Positions 17,553 through 25,411 of a DNA stretch of 33,784 nucleotides are shown here, one piece after another. Origin of the DNA: Terriglobales bacterium. Lineage in GTDB: Bacteria; Acidobacteriota; Terriglobia; Terriglobales; Acidobacteriaceae. The notes under the pieces were generated by a model. The model had not been told where the DNA came from. It saw nothing but the letters and a program-made list of their open reading frames with translations, and ran no database searches. The DNA lies in contig DATHMF010000063.1 of assembly GCA_035487355.1 (NCBI GenBank), positions 1 to 33,784 of the forward strand, written 5' to 3'. The position numbers were made by a program, and so were the translations under genes. Position 1 is the stretch's first letter, and every line of letters begins with the position of its first letter.

Positions 17553-19685
17553 ATGACCGTTAAGCAAAAACCCGATGAAACCCAGCCGCAAGCTTCAGTA
17601 GAACCTGCCTCCGCTCCTCGGCAATTATTTTCTCTGAACTACGCACGACGCTTGGCGCAAATTTTGCTCGCCCATGCAGATTTTTTCGTCATGCTCCTGC
17701 TAATGGCATTCGTGGCCCACTATTATCTGGTACAGAAGCTTCCGCTCTTTGTCCGTGAGATCGAGTTTTTTGATAACTCGTGGGAACTCGACTTAATAAC
17801 TAAAGCCCATCGGGGAATTTGGTTGGGCAGGGACCTTATCTTCACCCGCGGCCCACTCTTTCAGTGGCTTCTGTGTTGGGCTCCGTTGCGGCATGGAATG
17901 AGTCTGGGGTCTTTCTATCTGTATGTTTGGGTAACACATTATTGGACAACGATCCCCGTCCTTTATGGTACAGGCGCCCTCTTGTTGAATCGGCAGCCAT
18001 CTTGGGTGCGTGTGTTCTACCTTCTTCTGCTGCTGATCTTCTGGGTTCCGACTCACTGGATCATCTTTAACATCAAAGTCCTGTTTCCATTATGCTCGTT
18101 TGCGGTTTTCCTTCGCACGTTTCCTGATCCCGGCAAGAGTTTTTCGAGCCTGTCCTGGCGGGCGGCGACTGCGGCATCACTGATCGCCACCGCTTTTCTG
18201 CTCTCGGATGATTCCGGGCATTACTCGGCAGCCGCTTTTGCCGCTGTGTTAGCCGCTTTCTTGTTTTACGAGCACAGCTTCTTCGCCTTGCGAACTGCGG
18301 CTAAATACGTGACGCTCACAGGAGCTTTTCTTGCTGTCTGGGTGCTGGCCGTCAATTGGGCTACCGGCAGGCTTACTGACTTTCACTTTTGGAGAGCAGC
18401 ATACGAAGTTGCAGCTCAATATCGCTGGGCGCAAAACATGCGTATGCAGCCGCCAATGACTCCGGTTTTCTGGCTCGCCGTGGGCCTGAATCTGTTGATC
18501 TTCGTGGGGCATTGGTTTGTTTATCGAAAAAAGCCCGGCCTTTCCGTGCGTGCCCGCGCCTCCCGGCTGGCAATGCTGGGCTTTGCACTCATTGGTGTGC
18601 AGTTGATTCTCGTCTGCGCCGAACAACTTCACGTCGCAACCGGCCTGTTTCCATGGATCGCGCTCTCTTGTGCGCTGCTGTTGGGTGCAACCGAAGACAG
18701 GCTTTCTGTCTTGCGGCTTACGGTTTCCGTGGCCCTTATTCTTGTTCTTACCGCCGGCTTCAGCGGGCCCAATCATCTCTTTATTCCCCGCAATGTGCTC
18801 CAGGACCGGTCTGCGATAACCAACCCCCATAGTTGCCCCCTGGGATTGCATGAGATTGATGGGGTTTGTCTTAAGACTAACAACTTCATCCAACTACAAA
18901 CGGTCCGCGATTTTTTGGTTCAGCATACCAGCGATTCCGATTCGATCGGGATATTCCCCTATCAGAGCGTTTATGCTTTTGTGGCGCGGCGGAACGTGGC
19001 GGGCGAATTGGTACAACACTATATAAGCGCCGGAGACTACCTGAACCGGCGGCAAATGGAAAGCCTGGAGCAGGCGCGGCCACCATGGGCGATATACGCC
19101 GCCGAGCCCTGGCAAAGCGATCCTTGTAATGGCCTTGCTAACTTTACCCGCACTCCGTATATCTGGCTATACTGGCAACGTTGGTATAGAGACGATTTTG
19201 ACGCACTGCCCGGGCTTCTCGTTTTGAGGCGCGATGAGGAGCGCGGCAAGCGATGGCAGATGATTTCAACTTCCGTCCTGCCGCACGCTGTGCAAGGGAC
19301 CGGGAACGAAGAGCTTGTTTTGCCCGCGGATTCTCTTGGGGACGATCTGGACTTCATCAAGATCGATGTCAGCGTGGAGTATCCCTTTTGGTGGAAACTT
19401 CTCAGGCCTTCGTCTCTTGTGGTCAAAATGCGTTTTGCAGGTGGAGAAGAGAAAGCAGTAAACGTTATTGCTCAGCCTAATCATCCTTATGAAATCTGGA
19501 TCTATCCCTGGGAGCAAGCGCAGCTTGCCAACTACTTCTCGGCTTCTCCCAAGCAATGGCGTTCGGCCGTCCGGCCGCGCATTCAGAGTCTGTCGCTTCT
19601 GTCGCAGCCCAGGGACTGGATTGCGGTACAGCCCTCGCGTATTAAAATACAGGACGTACAGACAGTGAAGCTGTCGGAGCAATGA
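17553..19685 (+). CDS. Cassette copy 2: large polytopic membrane protein, GT-C-like
   Basis: This 710-residue protein is closest to copy 1, with long near-identical blocks such as HADFFVMLL, PSWVRVFYLLLL, TRTPYIWLYWQRWY and HPYEIWIYPWEQAQLANYF. The first exterior loop motif is FFDNSWELDLITKAH (D74, D80) and WLGRDLIFTRGPLFQ; the tyrosine of the YGPL motif is arginine here (residue 99), the one visible departure in that loop. About ten membrane helices, then an exterior domain with the conserved cysteine pair (CPLGLHEIDGVCL). Twenty-three bases spanning the stop codon (19668-19690) are identical to those at the end of copy 1 (16853-16875), which supports tandem duplication. Enzyme activity is not established. 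Confidence 0.75.
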   Translation: MTVKQKPDETQPQASVEPASAPRQLFSLNYARRLAQILLAHADFFVMLLLMAFVAHYYLVQKLPLFVREIEFFDNSWELDLITKAHRGIWLGRDLIFTRGPLFQWLLCWAPLRHGMSLGSFYLYVWVTHYWTTIPVLYGTGALLLNRQPSWVRVFYLLLLLIFWVPTHWIIFNIKVLFPLCSFAVFLRTFPDPGKSFSSLSWRAATAASLIATAFLLSDDSGHYSAAAFAAVLAAFLFYEHSFFALRTAAKYVTLTGAFLAVWVLAVNWATGRLTDFHFWRAAYEVAAQYRWAQNMRMQPPMTPVFWLAVGLNLLIFVGHWFVYRKKPGLSVRARASRLAMLGFALIGVQLILVCAEQLHVATGLFPWIALSCALLLGATEDRLSVLRLTVSVALILVLTAGFSGPNHLFIPRNVLQDRSAITNPHSCPLGLHEIDGVCLKTNNFIQLQTVRDFLVQHTSDSDSIGIFPYQSVYAFVARRNVAGELVQHYISAGDYLNRRQMESLEQARPPWAIYAAEPWQSDPCNGLANFTRTPYIWLYWQRWYRDDFDALPGLLVLRRDEERGKRWQMISTSVLPHAVQGTGNEELVLPADSLGDDLDFIKIDVSVEYPFWWKLLRPSSLVVKMRFAGGEEKAVNVIAQPNHPYEIWIYPWEQAQLANYFSASPKQWRSAVRPRIQSLSLLSQPRDWIAVQPSRIKIQDVQTVKLSEQ

Positions 19686-19801
19686 AATTTCAGGGACCGA
19701 TCCAGCAGAATCACTTGCGTCCGTATTGCCGACGGTGAGCTATCAGAGATGTAGTTCACCCAGCGCGAGGGTTCTTTGGCAACGAGTGCTTTTCTCAGTA
19801 A

Positions 19802-20320
19802 ATGAACAGCGCAGAAAATCAAGAATCACCCCGGAGGTCCCCGAGCATGTTGAAAAATGCTGCTCTACCTCTCATCATGTACGCAGTGCTGGGTGCGCTC
19901 CTTTTTCTGAACCTGCCTTCGCGATTCCGTTCCCCTCAACTCGCTCCTTCTGATGCGGGCAACGCGGGCGTGGTTACGGTACCAGATCAACCCTTGAGCG
20001 GCGGCATTTATGCCCCATCCGTGAATCGCCTGATGGCCCAGACCGGCACACATTTTCGAGTCGATGGATGGCTTGGCATTCGTGATTCTCAGCTTGTGGT
20101 TCGCCGAGTTGTCCTGATGATGGATGACAAGCCGTTGGCCGACGCTCAGTTACTTATGGTGCGGGCCGACCCTTCTGGTAAAGCTGTTCGCTGTGAATGG
20201 GGTAATCAGCTTTTACTTACAGGAATCGAGCCCGGCGACCATCGCCTGCAAGCTGTGGCATTTCTGCAGGATGGACGCAGGATTCCTTTAGATGAAAAGA
20301 TTGTGATGGTTTTGGATTGA
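19802..20320 (+). CDS. Cassette copy 3: small membrane-anchored Ig-like protein
   Basis: This 172-residue product is the most diverged of the three small proteins, but keeps the plan: about 20 polar residues, one membrane segment (ALPLIMYAVLGALLFLNL), an exported part with FRVDGWLGIRD, VVLMMDDKPLADAQLL and IEPGDHRLQAVAF. ATG 19802 is chosen because it gives the same N-terminal length as the paralogs; ATG 19847 has a better ribosome binding site (GGAGG at 19833-19837) and would start directly at the membrane segment, so it is a real alternative. The stop overlaps the start of the large partner by one base (TGATG), which implies translational coupling. Confidence 0.72.
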   Translation: MNSAENQESPRRSPSMLKNAALPLIMYAVLGALLFLNLPSRFRSPQLAPSDAGNAGVVTVPDQPLSGGIYAPSVNRLMAQTGTHFRVDGWLGIRDSQLVVRRVVLMMDDKPLADAQLLMVRADPSGKAVRCEWGNQLLLTGIEPGDHRLQAVAFLQDGRRIPLDEKIVMVLD

Positions 20321-22434
20321 TGCCGGATCCAGCGACTTTGCCTGAAACAGGAAATCCGATTACACCGCCGGCAGCACAGGCAGCGAACCTGTGCTGGAAG
20401 CTGGCACGGTTCTTATATGCTCGTCTGGACCTGCTCATGGCTCTCCTGCTGGCATTGATCACATTATTTCTCTACCGCAATTCTCCACTGCCCGCCGATG
20501 TTGCGACGATTGACTTTACGGATGATTCCTGGAAATACGATCTTCTTGCGAAGGCGCAGCAGCACATCTGGCTCGGCAAAGACGTTCTGTTTACCTACGG
20601 CCCGCTTTTTCAACTGCTCTTTGTGCCCATCTTCTGGATGCGCGATCTTTCGCTGGGAGAGTTCTACAGGCTCTCGCGCTTTGTCCCGATCTGGGCAACC
20701 ATCGTTTTGGTCTATGGCGCCGCGCGCTTTCTTTTGCCGCAAGTCGAGCCCTGGAAGCGGGCCTTCTATTTTTTGTTGTTGGTAATTTTTTGGGCACGGT
20801 TCGATATCAAGCTCTGCGTGCCTTTGTTCGTCTTTGCGGCGTTCCTTTGGATGCAGGAAAATCTGCCCGCCGGTGCACTTTCGATGACGGCGCAAGCTCT
20901 GGCGGCCGCCTTGCTTATAACACTTTCTTTTCTTATCGCCGCTGATGCCGGGTTCTACGCCCTGGCGGGATTTCTTCTGGTCGCGGGGAGTTACAGCACC
21001 TACCGGGTCCTGCATCGGCAGCCATGGCGGCCCGGGGTCATTTTTTCGGGCCTTACTTTGTTGGTCTTCTTTGTCTGTATGCTGGCGGTCAATGCGCTCT
21101 TTGGCAGGTTTGCCGACTTTCGATATTGGATCGGCAACTACGACCTTGTGAGCAACTACCGCTGGTTCGAACCCATGGCCATAAGTCACCAGGCCACAAG
21201 TCTGCTGGTGACCGCGGCCCTTCTCTCTTTCTCGGTCTTCTTCTGGGCATGGATTGTTTCCAAGCGCTACCCGGAAAACCCGGGCCTTCGCCCCCGAATT
21301 CTGGCCATAGCCCTGCTCTCTTTGCTGCTGATGCAATCCTGTATTGTGCGTTCCTCCTGGAAGAATGTTACGTTGGGATTGTTCCCTGTGATCGCGTTTG
21401 CCTTCTCATTCCTTTTCGGTGCACTGTCCCGCGAACGGGCCGGCTTATCCGCGGGCATTCCGCCTTTACTCGCCCTGGTTTGCACCATAGTTTTTGCTGC
21501 GTCTCCCTATGATGCTTTCTCCGCGGCAAGGATATGGCGGGCTTTGACGATCCCGGCAGCCGCGACGTGCACGCCGGGCAAGCAACTGCTGGACCAGGCG
21601 TGTTTGGCGCCCGACGATTTTCAGCAGCTCAACGCCGGCTCCAGGTTTTTGCGCGAACATGCGGCTCCTTCTGAAAGCGTTATGATCTATCCTTTTGAAA
21701 ATATCTACGGAGACGTGGCTCGCCGCCGCGTGGCCGGTGGGACGCTGCAAAGCTACGTGGCTGCAGACGACTTTTCACTGCAACAGCACCTTGGCGGAGT
21801 GGAGCGCGACCACCCCATGTGGGCCATTTATTCCGCCGACTATCTGGGAAGTTGGACGGTCGATGGTATATCGCACTTCACACGCACTCCAGAGGTCTGG
21901 CTTTATTTGCATCGCCACTTTCATCGTGTGGCCAATCTGGAATTGGGGGTTCTTGGTTTGCAGCGTGATGAAGAGCGCATGCGCCGTTGGAACCTGGAAG
22001 TCACGAAATTGCCACTCCCGCCGGCTCGTCAGCCGGTTAAAGAAGGAGAAAACATCCGGCTTGCCCAACTGAACTCATGGCCTCAACAAGATGTTGATTT
22101 CCTCAAGCTGCGCATCCAGGTTCATTATCCTCCGTGGTGGAGGGTCCTAAAACCTGCTACCATGAATTTCTTCCTGCAGCGGGCCGACGGCACGGTGAAG
22201 GTCGCGCACGCCATTGCCCACCCCAATCGCAGCTATGAAGTGTGGATCTACCCCTGGAGTGAACCAGGGCTTATGAATTACTTCTTCGAGAATCCATCGG
22301 AGTGGCGCAAGCGGGGAGAACGCCCTCCCATCACAGAAATCTCTGTGCGCTTTGATCGTGAGGATTGGGTCTCGGTCCTGCCTACGGAAGTTGAGCTGGA
22401 AGAAGTGGACGCAGAGCGCGTTTCGCTGCGTTAG
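20320..22434 (+). CDS. Cassette copy 3: large polytopic membrane protein, GT-C-like
   Basis: ATG 20320 overlaps the stop of the small gene by one base; an in-frame TTG lies just before it at 20317. The 704-residue product shares the family skeleton but is the most diverged. The first exterior loop reads FTDDSWKYDLLAKA (D68, D74) and WLGKDVLFTYGPLFQ, and ADAGFY, YPFENIYGDVARRRVAGG, HFTRTPEVWLYL, LQRDEER and SYEVWIYPW follow in the same order as in copies 1 and 2. The cysteine pair of the exterior part is kept (CTPGKQLLDQACL). About ten membrane helices are seen over residues 35-455. The invariant residues across three copies are the best candidates for active-site positions. No assignment beyond GT-C-like is justified. 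Confidence 0.75.
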   Translation: MPDPATLPETGNPITPPAAQAANLCWKLARFLYARLDLLMALLLALITLFLYRNSPLPADVATIDFTDDSWKYDLLAKAQQHIWLGKDVLFTYGPLFQLLFVPIFWMRDLSLGEFYRLSRFVPIWATIVLVYGAARFLLPQVEPWKRAFYFLLLVIFWARFDIKLCVPLFVFAAFLWMQENLPAGALSMTAQALAAALLITLSFLIAADAGFYALAGFLLVAGSYSTYRVLHRQPWRPGVIFSGLTLLVFFVCMLAVNALFGRFADFRYWIGNYDLVSNYRWFEPMAISHQATSLLVTAALLSFSVFFWAWIVSKRYPENPGLRPRILAIALLSLLLMQSCIVRSSWKNVTLGLFPVIAFAFSFLFGALSRERAGLSAGIPPLLALVCTIVFAASPYDAFSAARIWRALTIPAAATCTPGKQLLDQACLAPDDFQQLNAGSRFLREHAAPSESVMIYPFENIYGDVARRRVAGGTLQSYVAADDFSLQQHLGGVERDHPMWAIYSADYLGSWTVDGISHFTRTPEVWLYLHRHFHRVANLELGVLGLQRDEERMRRWNLEVTKLPLPPARQPVKEGENIRLAQLNSWPQQDVDFLKLRIQVHYPPWWRVLKPATMNFFLQRADGTVKVAHAIAHPNRSYEVWIYPWSEPGLMNYFFENPSEWRKRGERPPITEISVRFDREDWVSVLPTEVELEEVDAERVSLR

Positions 22435-22518
22435 AACATATCAATACCAGCAGCGCGAATCGCATATATCCTTAACTTGTAATTTTTTATAAGTTTTCGC
22501 TTTACACTGAAACTTGCC

Positions 22519-24288
22519 ATGGCAAACCCCGGCGATTTCGCATATACGGTCAAACAGCAGGCCGATATTGTGCGCGTGATCGGCGAGTATGTGAAGTTGA
22601 AGAAGGCCGGAGCACAAAATTTCAGCGGGCTGTGCCCTTTCCACAATGAAAAGACGCCGTCGTTTTCGGTGCACGCCACGCGCCAGTTTTATCACTGCTT
22701 CGGGTGCGGAGTTTCAGGCGATGTCTTCAGCTTTGTACAGAAGATCGAGAACATAACTTTCCCCGAAGCCGTGCGCGCCATCGCGCAAAAGCTGGGGATC
22801 GCCATTCCCAAACAGACTCCTGCCAGCCCGGCAGAGGCAAAAGAAGCGCGCTTGCGGGGTGCCTTGATCGACATGCATGAACAGGCCTGCGTTTTTTTTC
22901 AGGAGCAACTGCAGAAACCGGAATCGGCTGGAGCCCGGGAATATTTAGCCGGACGCGGCCTGGACCAGCAAACCATCACGCAGTTCCGCATTGGCTATGC
23001 GCCGGATTCAGGCTTTCTGCTGCGCGATCGCCTCAAAAATAATTTCGATGAGGAAGCCTTGAAAGAATCTGGCCTGCTTTCCTGGAAGCCGGATGGCGGC
23101 GACAAAGCGCCGATGTATTCCAGATTTCGCAACCGCATCATGTTTCCCATCGCCAGCGAGGCGGGCAAAATCATCGCATTCACCGGACGCACCTTAAGCA
23201 CTGACGACAAAGCCGGACCAAAATATCTGAATTCGCCGGAGACCGCCATCTATTCCAAGTCGCGGGTGCTCTTCAACCTGGACCGTGCGCGGGAACACAT
23301 TCGCAAATTTGATTATGCCATCCTGGTTGAAGGACAGATGGATTGCATCTCGGTGTTTGCCGCTGGATTTCAAAACGTGATTGCCAGTTCGGGAACAGCT
23401 TTTACCGAGAGCCAGGTGCGGCTGCTGGCGCGCTATAGCAAGAGGATCCTGGTGAATTTCGATCCGGATACGGCCGGCGCAGCCGCCGCTGAGCGCTCCC
23501 TCGGACTGCTGGTTGCTGAAGACTTCCGCATCAAGGTGCTCACGCTGGAGCCGGGGTACGATCCGGATTTGTACATCCGCAAGCGCGGCAAAGATGCTTA
23601 TGGAGCCGCCTTGAAGAGCGCGCCGGATTACTTTGACTACCTCATGGAGCGCGCCCGCGCCCAGTTCCGGGTACAGACCTCCCAAGGCAAAGTGCAAGCC
23701 GTGAATTTTCTTCTGCCGCATCTGCAACGCGTGCACAACAACATTCAACGGGATGAACTGGCCGCGGACATGGCGCAAAAGCTGGGCATCGATTCCGCAT
23801 TGTTACGTCAGGAGTTGAAACACTCAGTCAACACGCGCGCGGGCAGCATCAAGACGCCGGCGGAGCCGCAGGTCAATGAGGCCGAAAAGATTGTGGTTCG
23901 GGTGCTGAGTTCGCGTGAGGAAAGAGAGTTGAGCGTGAAAATTCACGATATTTTTTCCGCGGAACTCTTGCACCAGGGGCTGACATGTGAATCACTGATC
24001 AACGCCCTGCTGGCTTCGAGTACTCCCGATGATCCTATGAACCTTGAGTTGAATGAAGGCGACCGGCGCTTGTTAGCTTCGATCCTGATGAACGAAACCC
24101 AGGAAGAGTTATCGCCTCAACTTGCCGAGCAGGCCCTGCATGCCCTTCGCCGCCAGCGCATGGAGCGGCAACAGCGCACACTGAAGGCACAGATCGCCGA
24201 AGCCGAACGCAAACAGGATTCGGCAACCCTCGCCCGCCTGATGCAGGAAAAACTGGCCCTCGACCGCTCTCTTTCGGAACGAAAGTAA
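22519..24288 (+). CDS. dnaG: DNA primase
   Basis: The 589-residue protein is DnaG, which makes the RNA primers for chromosome replication with DnaB helicase. The N-terminal zinc finger is intact (C39, H42, C60, C63 in CPFHNEKTPSF and HCFGCG). The catalytic core follows, with LNSPETAIYSKS and the TOPRIM domain: LVEGQMDCISV (E271, D275; most primases have EGYMD) and VNFDPDTAGA (D315, D317). The C-terminal part (about 430-589) should bind DnaB and is poorly conserved, as usual. The start ATG 22519 gives the usual N-terminus. Primase is often followed by rpoD; here a non-coding stretch and a riboswitch-controlled gene follow instead. Confidence 0.97.
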   Translation: MANPGDFAYTVKQQADIVRVIGEYVKLKKAGAQNFSGLCPFHNEKTPSFSVHATRQFYHCFGCGVSGDVFSFVQKIENITFPEAVRAIAQKLGIAIPKQTPASPAEAKEARLRGALIDMHEQACVFFQEQLQKPESAGAREYLAGRGLDQQTITQFRIGYAPDSGFLLRDRLKNNFDEEALKESGLLSWKPDGGDKAPMYSRFRNRIMFPIASEAGKIIAFTGRTLSTDDKAGPKYLNSPETAIYSKSRVLFNLDRAREHIRKFDYAILVEGQMDCISVFAAGFQNVIASSGTAFTESQVRLLARYSKRILVNFDPDTAGAAAAERSLGLLVAEDFRIKVLTLEPGYDPDLYIRKRGKDAYGAALKSAPDYFDYLMERARAQFRVQTSQGKVQAVNFLLPHLQRVHNNIQRDELAADMAQKLGIDSALLRQELKHSVNTRAGSIKTPAEPQVNEAEKIVVRVLSSREERELSVKIHDIFSAELLHQGLTCESLINALLASSTPDDPMNLELNEGDRRLLASILMNETQEELSPQLAEQALHALRRQRMERQQRTLKAQIAEAERKQDSATLARLMQEKLALDRSLSERK

Positions 24289-24307
24289 CGGATGTGCTTT
24301 GAACTGA

Positions 24308-24350
24308 TTTTTAAAAAATCCGCGTAATCCGTGAAATCCGCGGTAAGCTT
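24308..24350. repeat. Dispersed intergenic repeat (ATCCGCG type)
   Basis: ATCCGCGTAATCCGTGAAAT followed by CCGCGG shows three spaced ATCCG units just after dnaG. It is the reverse-complement flavour of the CGCGGATT/CACGGAT units found near 9551 and 31951. Confidence 0.6.
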
Positions 24351-24669
24351 TTGTTTAAAGTCAAAGTGGTATCATCCTGGTATCAAATCATTGATTTCTC
24401 AGAAATTGCAGGCCATGATTGTGCTAGACGTGTGTTTACGTCCGGCATTCCAGAATGCGGCGGGTTTAGCCGAAGCGCGAAGTGGCACGGATCGCGCGAA
24501 CGTAGCGAGTTGGGATTTCCCAATAAGCCCGAAGAAGCTCTTTGAAATCTCGAAAAAAAGTGCCGAGGTTCCCCAGAAGCGCCCTGCGGATGATATCTAT
24601 TCAGTAAATACCCAACTATCTCAGCAAGTGCCGACCACGAAAGCGGTTTTCCTCAATAAATACGCATAG
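24331..24669 (+). CDS. Doubtful small hypothetical protein
   Basis: An open frame of 112 codons from GTG 24331 (or 84 from ATG 24416) ends 31 nt before an intrinsic terminator, which is the main reason to keep it. The GTG lies inside an intergenic repeat and neither start has a ribosome binding site. The sequence shows no signal peptide, membrane segment or motif I recognise. It may equally be non-coding leader or small-RNA sequence between dnaG and the terminator. Confidence 0.25.
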   Translation: MKSAVSFCLKSKWYHPGIKSLISQKLQAMIVLDVCLRPAFQNAAGLAEARSGTDRANVASWDFPISPKKLFEISKKSAEVPQKRPADDIYSVNTQLSQQVPTTKAVFLNKYA

Positions 24670-24699
24670 ATCACACCGGTTCAGGTACCCCGGAACACT

Positions 24700-24731
24700 A
24701 GCCAGCAAGTGGGGTGGGGCGCTGGCTTTTT
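24700..24731 (+). terminator. Intrinsic terminator
   Basis: AGCCAGC (24700-24706) pairs with GCTGGCT (24721-24727) around a 14-nt G-rich loop and is followed by TTTT. It would end plus-strand transcription from dnaG or from the doubtful frame before it. Confidence 0.65.
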
Positions 24732-24769
24732 GGCCATCCCGACCGTATCAAACTAGTTACCTCTAGCGG

Positions 24770-25117
24770 CTACTTTAACTCCCCTGCCAATTCCTGGCTA
24801 ACCGCGACTAGCGAGTCGCCTGAGGTTTGCGCTATCAAGCCGGCATCTTGGAACACGGCGATGCTCCAACCCCGTTGATCCTCGTGAAAGATCACCTGCA
24901 CCGACCGTGGGCCCGGCGCTGGAGTGTAGTACATCATCTGCCGCGAGCAATGGTCTTCCAGGAAAGACCCCAGATCGGGCCAAAATACTTCTCCTGCCAG
25001 GGGAATGGAGCGCGGGAAGACTTCTAATTTTCGGCCGAGGCCATGGTGCCAGTCGGCATCGAAGGTGACAATACTATTGCCACCAGAACAGTGATCGGTA
25101 GAATTTGTGCTTTGCAT
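24770..25117 (-). CDS. Small protein of unknown function downstream of a SAM riboswitch
   Basis: A frame extends upstream to 25357, but that part is the riboswitch leader. ATG 25117 is chosen because AAAGGA sits 8 nt before it. The 115-residue product has no signal peptide or membrane helix and no family I recognise. Visible features are two cysteines (10 and 57), a His/Trp-rich patch (FDADWHHGLGRKLEVFP), and a C-terminal half with alternating strands (RSVQVIFHEDQRGWSIAVF, then DAGLIAQTSGDSL) that could be a small alpha/beta fold. The S-adenosylmethionine riboswitch upstream suggests a role in methionine, sulfur or methyl-group metabolism. It stands alone, divergent from ddl. Confidence 0.7.
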   Translation of the reverse strand: MQSTNSTDHCSGGNSIVTFDADWHHGLGRKLEVFPRSIPLAGEVFWPDLGSFLEDHCSRQMMYYTPAPGPRSVQVIFHEDQRGWSIAVFQDAGLIAQTSGDSLVAVSQELAGELK

Positions 25118-25168
25118 GATGCATGTCCTTTCGGTACGGGCATGCACCAGGAGGTTGAGAAATAGTCC

Positions 25169-25213
25169 TGTAAAAACAAACACCCGCCGGGGCATCAGGC
25201 GGGCGCTTTTACA
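25169..25213 (-). terminator. Intrinsic terminator of the riboswitch leader
   Basis: On the minus strand CCCGCC (25203-25198) pairs with GGCGGG (25188-25183) around a 9-nt loop, followed by TGTTTGTTTTT. Outer TGTAAAA/TTTTACA segments extend the hairpin. Placed between the aptamer and the start codon of the 115-residue protein, it fits the expression platform of a transcription-terminating riboswitch. Confidence 0.7.
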
Positions 25214-25255
25214 AGGGAGACATTTGTTTCGGAGTTGTTGGTTCCGCACATCGAA

Positions 25256-25346
25256 TGAAAGTTTCGCTTTCACTCTAAGCACCGTGGCGTCTCCAGCCCC
25301 GGTTGCCGGACCCGGCTTTTTTTCGGGTCGCTCCTGATGCTGAAAG
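25256..25346 (-). ncRNA. SAM-I/IV-type S-adenosylmethionine riboswitch
   Basis: Read on the minus strand, P1 is CTTTCA (25346-25341) with TGAAAG (25272-25267). P2 is GACCCG (25329-25324) with CGGGTC (25314-25309). The S-box core CCGGCAACC lies at about 25309-25301, and P3 is ACCG with CGGT around a GGC/GCC inner stem, ending in GGTGC (25283-25279). The P2 loop ends in AAGC, which can pair with GCTT just after GGTG, the expected pseudoknot. P2 lacks the kink-turn of SAM-I and no P4 hairpin follows GGTGC, as in SAM-IV and SAM-I/IV variants. A second CTTTCA (25261-25256) can compete for the P1 strand, giving a switch towards the downstream terminator. The ligand assignment is from motif memory, not a covariance-model search. 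Confidence 0.72.
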
Positions 25347-25411
25347 GAGTTTATCACACCTGCGCGTTAAGGGCGATTTGCAGTTTTTGCCGTACCGTAT
25401 TATGAAAGACT

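Larger units (their letters stand above)
24289..24769. other. Interval after dnaG with repeat, doubtful small frame and terminator
   Basis: This 481-nt stretch begins with a CCGCGG/ATCCG-type repeat, then several short hairpins (for example ATTTC-TCA-GAAAT near 24395, GCATTC-CA-GAATGC near 24450 and TTGGGA-TT-TCCCAA near 24511), a doubtful frame to 24669, and an intrinsic terminator at 24700-24731. It may encode a structured small RNA or a small protein; neither can be settled by eye. Confidence 0.4.

Noticed and set aside
20464..21336. 290-codon minus-strand frame rich in Lys, Arg and Gln
   Set aside because: It is antisense to cassette copy 3; charged composition mirrors the hydrophobic helices on the other strand.
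25118..25357. 80-residue N-terminal extension of the small protein gene
   Set aside because: This stretch is the riboswitch aptamer and terminator; a strong ribosome binding site sits just before ATG 25117.
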